From: Paenibacillus sp. IHBB 10380
Lineage (GTDB): Bacteria; Bacillota; Bacilli; Paenibacillales; Paenibacillaceae
Assembly (NCBI RefSeq): GCF_000949425.1
Contig: NZ_CP010976.1
Span: forward strand, 3,906,001-3,970,000
DNA length: 64,000 nucleotides
Direction: 5' to 3'
This document shows positions 63,211-64,000 of the stretch, piece after piece. The first letter of the stretch is position 1, and every line of letters begins with the position of its first letter. The translations under genes and the position numbers were made by a program. The notes beneath the pieces were generated by a model. The model searched no databases and was not told the DNA's origin. It saw nothing but the letters and a program-made list of their open reading frames with translations.

Positions 63211-64000
63211 CTAACTTTTATAAACACACATTGATAGAACTTCTTGTAAGGAGTTCAGATATGACTGTGCCGCAGACTGCCATGTCCATTTGGCTGCTTG
63301 AGAATATCCCAAAGAAATAAGCTCTGTTTGAAGGTTAGGTTTACCCAGAAGTTCTCCCATTCTTTCGGCAATCCCCAACGCGTTGTTAGGATCAATCAGA
63401 ATCCCTGCATCACCAATAATTTCTGGGATAGCCGTTGTGTTGGAGGATACAACCGGAACACCGCAAGCCATCGCTTCAATTGGAGGAATACCGAAACCTT
63501 CTGCAAAAGTAGGATACACAAAAAGTCCAGCTGCCCGATAAATATGAGGAAGCATCTCGTCATCTACTGAATCTATTATTTTCACATCTTCTTCTAAATT
63601 GAGTTCTTTAATTCTTCCGAAAAATTGTTTGAATCCAAAATCAGGACTTCCAACAATAACAAGGGTACCCAATTCATCACACTGCTTCTCTTTTAATATC
63701 TTGTATGCATGAAGAAGTTGTATATGATTCTTCCTCGGTTCAATTCTACCCACTGTTAATATATAATTCTTAACTCCATACTTTTCGTAAACAATATCTC
63801 TCGATAATTCCTTGTTATTAGGACAAAACCTAGTAAGATCTACACCATTCGGAACCACTTTCACTTTGTGTTCCGGCACCCCGTACAATTCAATAATTTT
63901 GTTTTTTGAATATTGAGATACCGTATGAATTTGCTTCGCTTTTTGAGCGGAGTATCTAACCAGGATTTTGTTCCTCAGCACTTCTTTCTTCGTGAAAAAT
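63211..64000 (-). CDS. GT4-family glycosyltransferase (N-terminus beyond the window)
   Basis: At least 262 residues, open to the window edge at 64000. The visible part is the C-terminal GT-B donor domain: AKQIHTVSQYSKNKII, KVVPNGVDLTRFCP, LTVGRIEPRKNH, YPTFAEGFGIPPIEAMACGVPVVSS. It reads without a stop upstream of 63981, so the first domain lies outside. 18 bp upstream of the DUF1972 enzyme gene start. Confidence 0.9.
   Translation of the reverse strand, partial: FFTKKEVLRNKILVRYSAQKAKQIHTVSQYSKNKIIELYGVPEHKVKVVPNGVDLTRFCPNNKELSRDIVYEKYGVKNYILTVGRIEPRKNHIQLLHAYKILKEKQCDELGTLVIVGSPDFGFKQFFGRIKELNLEEDVKIIDSVDDEMLPHIYRAAGLFVYPTFAEGFGIPPIEAMACGVPVVSSNTTAIPEIIGDAGILIDPNNALGIAERMGELLGKPNLQTELISLGYSQAAKWTWQSAAQSYLNSLQEVLSMCVYKS

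Overview
The window looks like a chromosome segment of a low-to-mid GC endospore-forming Bacillales bacterium, most likely Paenibacillus or a close relative. The evidence is an H-type small acid-soluble spore protein gene, a Ku plus polymerase-only LigD pair, T-box leaders, a CIRCE operator on groESL, and the order tsaD / ydiF / moaC / tatAC / groESL, which resembles the ydi-groESL region of Bacillus subtilis.

Layout. 1-2600: a decayed 23S rRNA uracil methyltransferase gene, then dus. 2629-24342: a genomic island of about 21.6 kb. Its ends are two copies of the groEL 3' end (142 bp, 6 mismatches, all synonymous). A tyrosine recombinase sits directly downstream of the intact groEL, so the island most plausibly inserted by site-specific recombination into the last codons of groEL. 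Cargo includes two HExxH proteins (one in a two-gene operon with a small membrane protein), a ComEC-like metallo-beta-lactamase/Excalibur protein with a DUF3006 partner, two HNH-type proteins, a HEPN-like protein, a DUF5677-like protein, an AEP primase-like replication protein, an operon with a HTH regulator and an apparent Ntn-hydrolase fused to a tail-fibre-like region, a second tyrosine recombinase with 17-bp inverted repeats upstream, two lipoproteins and an IS3 remnant.

24202-41030: core genes. groESL, NUDIX, DUF4177 and DinB genes are followed by a decay zone (GH2 and AraC fragments and a long inverted repeat). Then come tatA/tatC, moaB, moaC, 5-formyl-THF cyclo-ligase, the ABC-F gene ydiF, a DnaA-box cluster, a GNAT gene, leuA under two tandem Leu T-boxes, the tRNA t6A genes tsaD-rimI-tsaB-tsaE, and spore genes. 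41200-49400: Ku/LigD end joining, a YitT-type membrane protein, cardiolipin synthase, an M23 peptidase with a bactofilin, and an ABC-2 transporter.

49799-64000: remnants of a PqqD / S26-like / ABC / DUF1854 cluster, then a long minus-strand surface-polysaccharide locus. It is transcribed from the right edge toward the left: two GT4 glycosyltransferases, GT2, a Wzy-like polymerase, GT4, Wzx, RfbA, RfbC, RfbB, ManC, UDP-glucose dehydrogenase, and an LCP ligase. It makes nucleotide sugars, assembles and flips a lipid-linked repeat, polymerises it and attaches it to the wall. No rfbD (dTDP-rhamnose reductase) is seen in the window.
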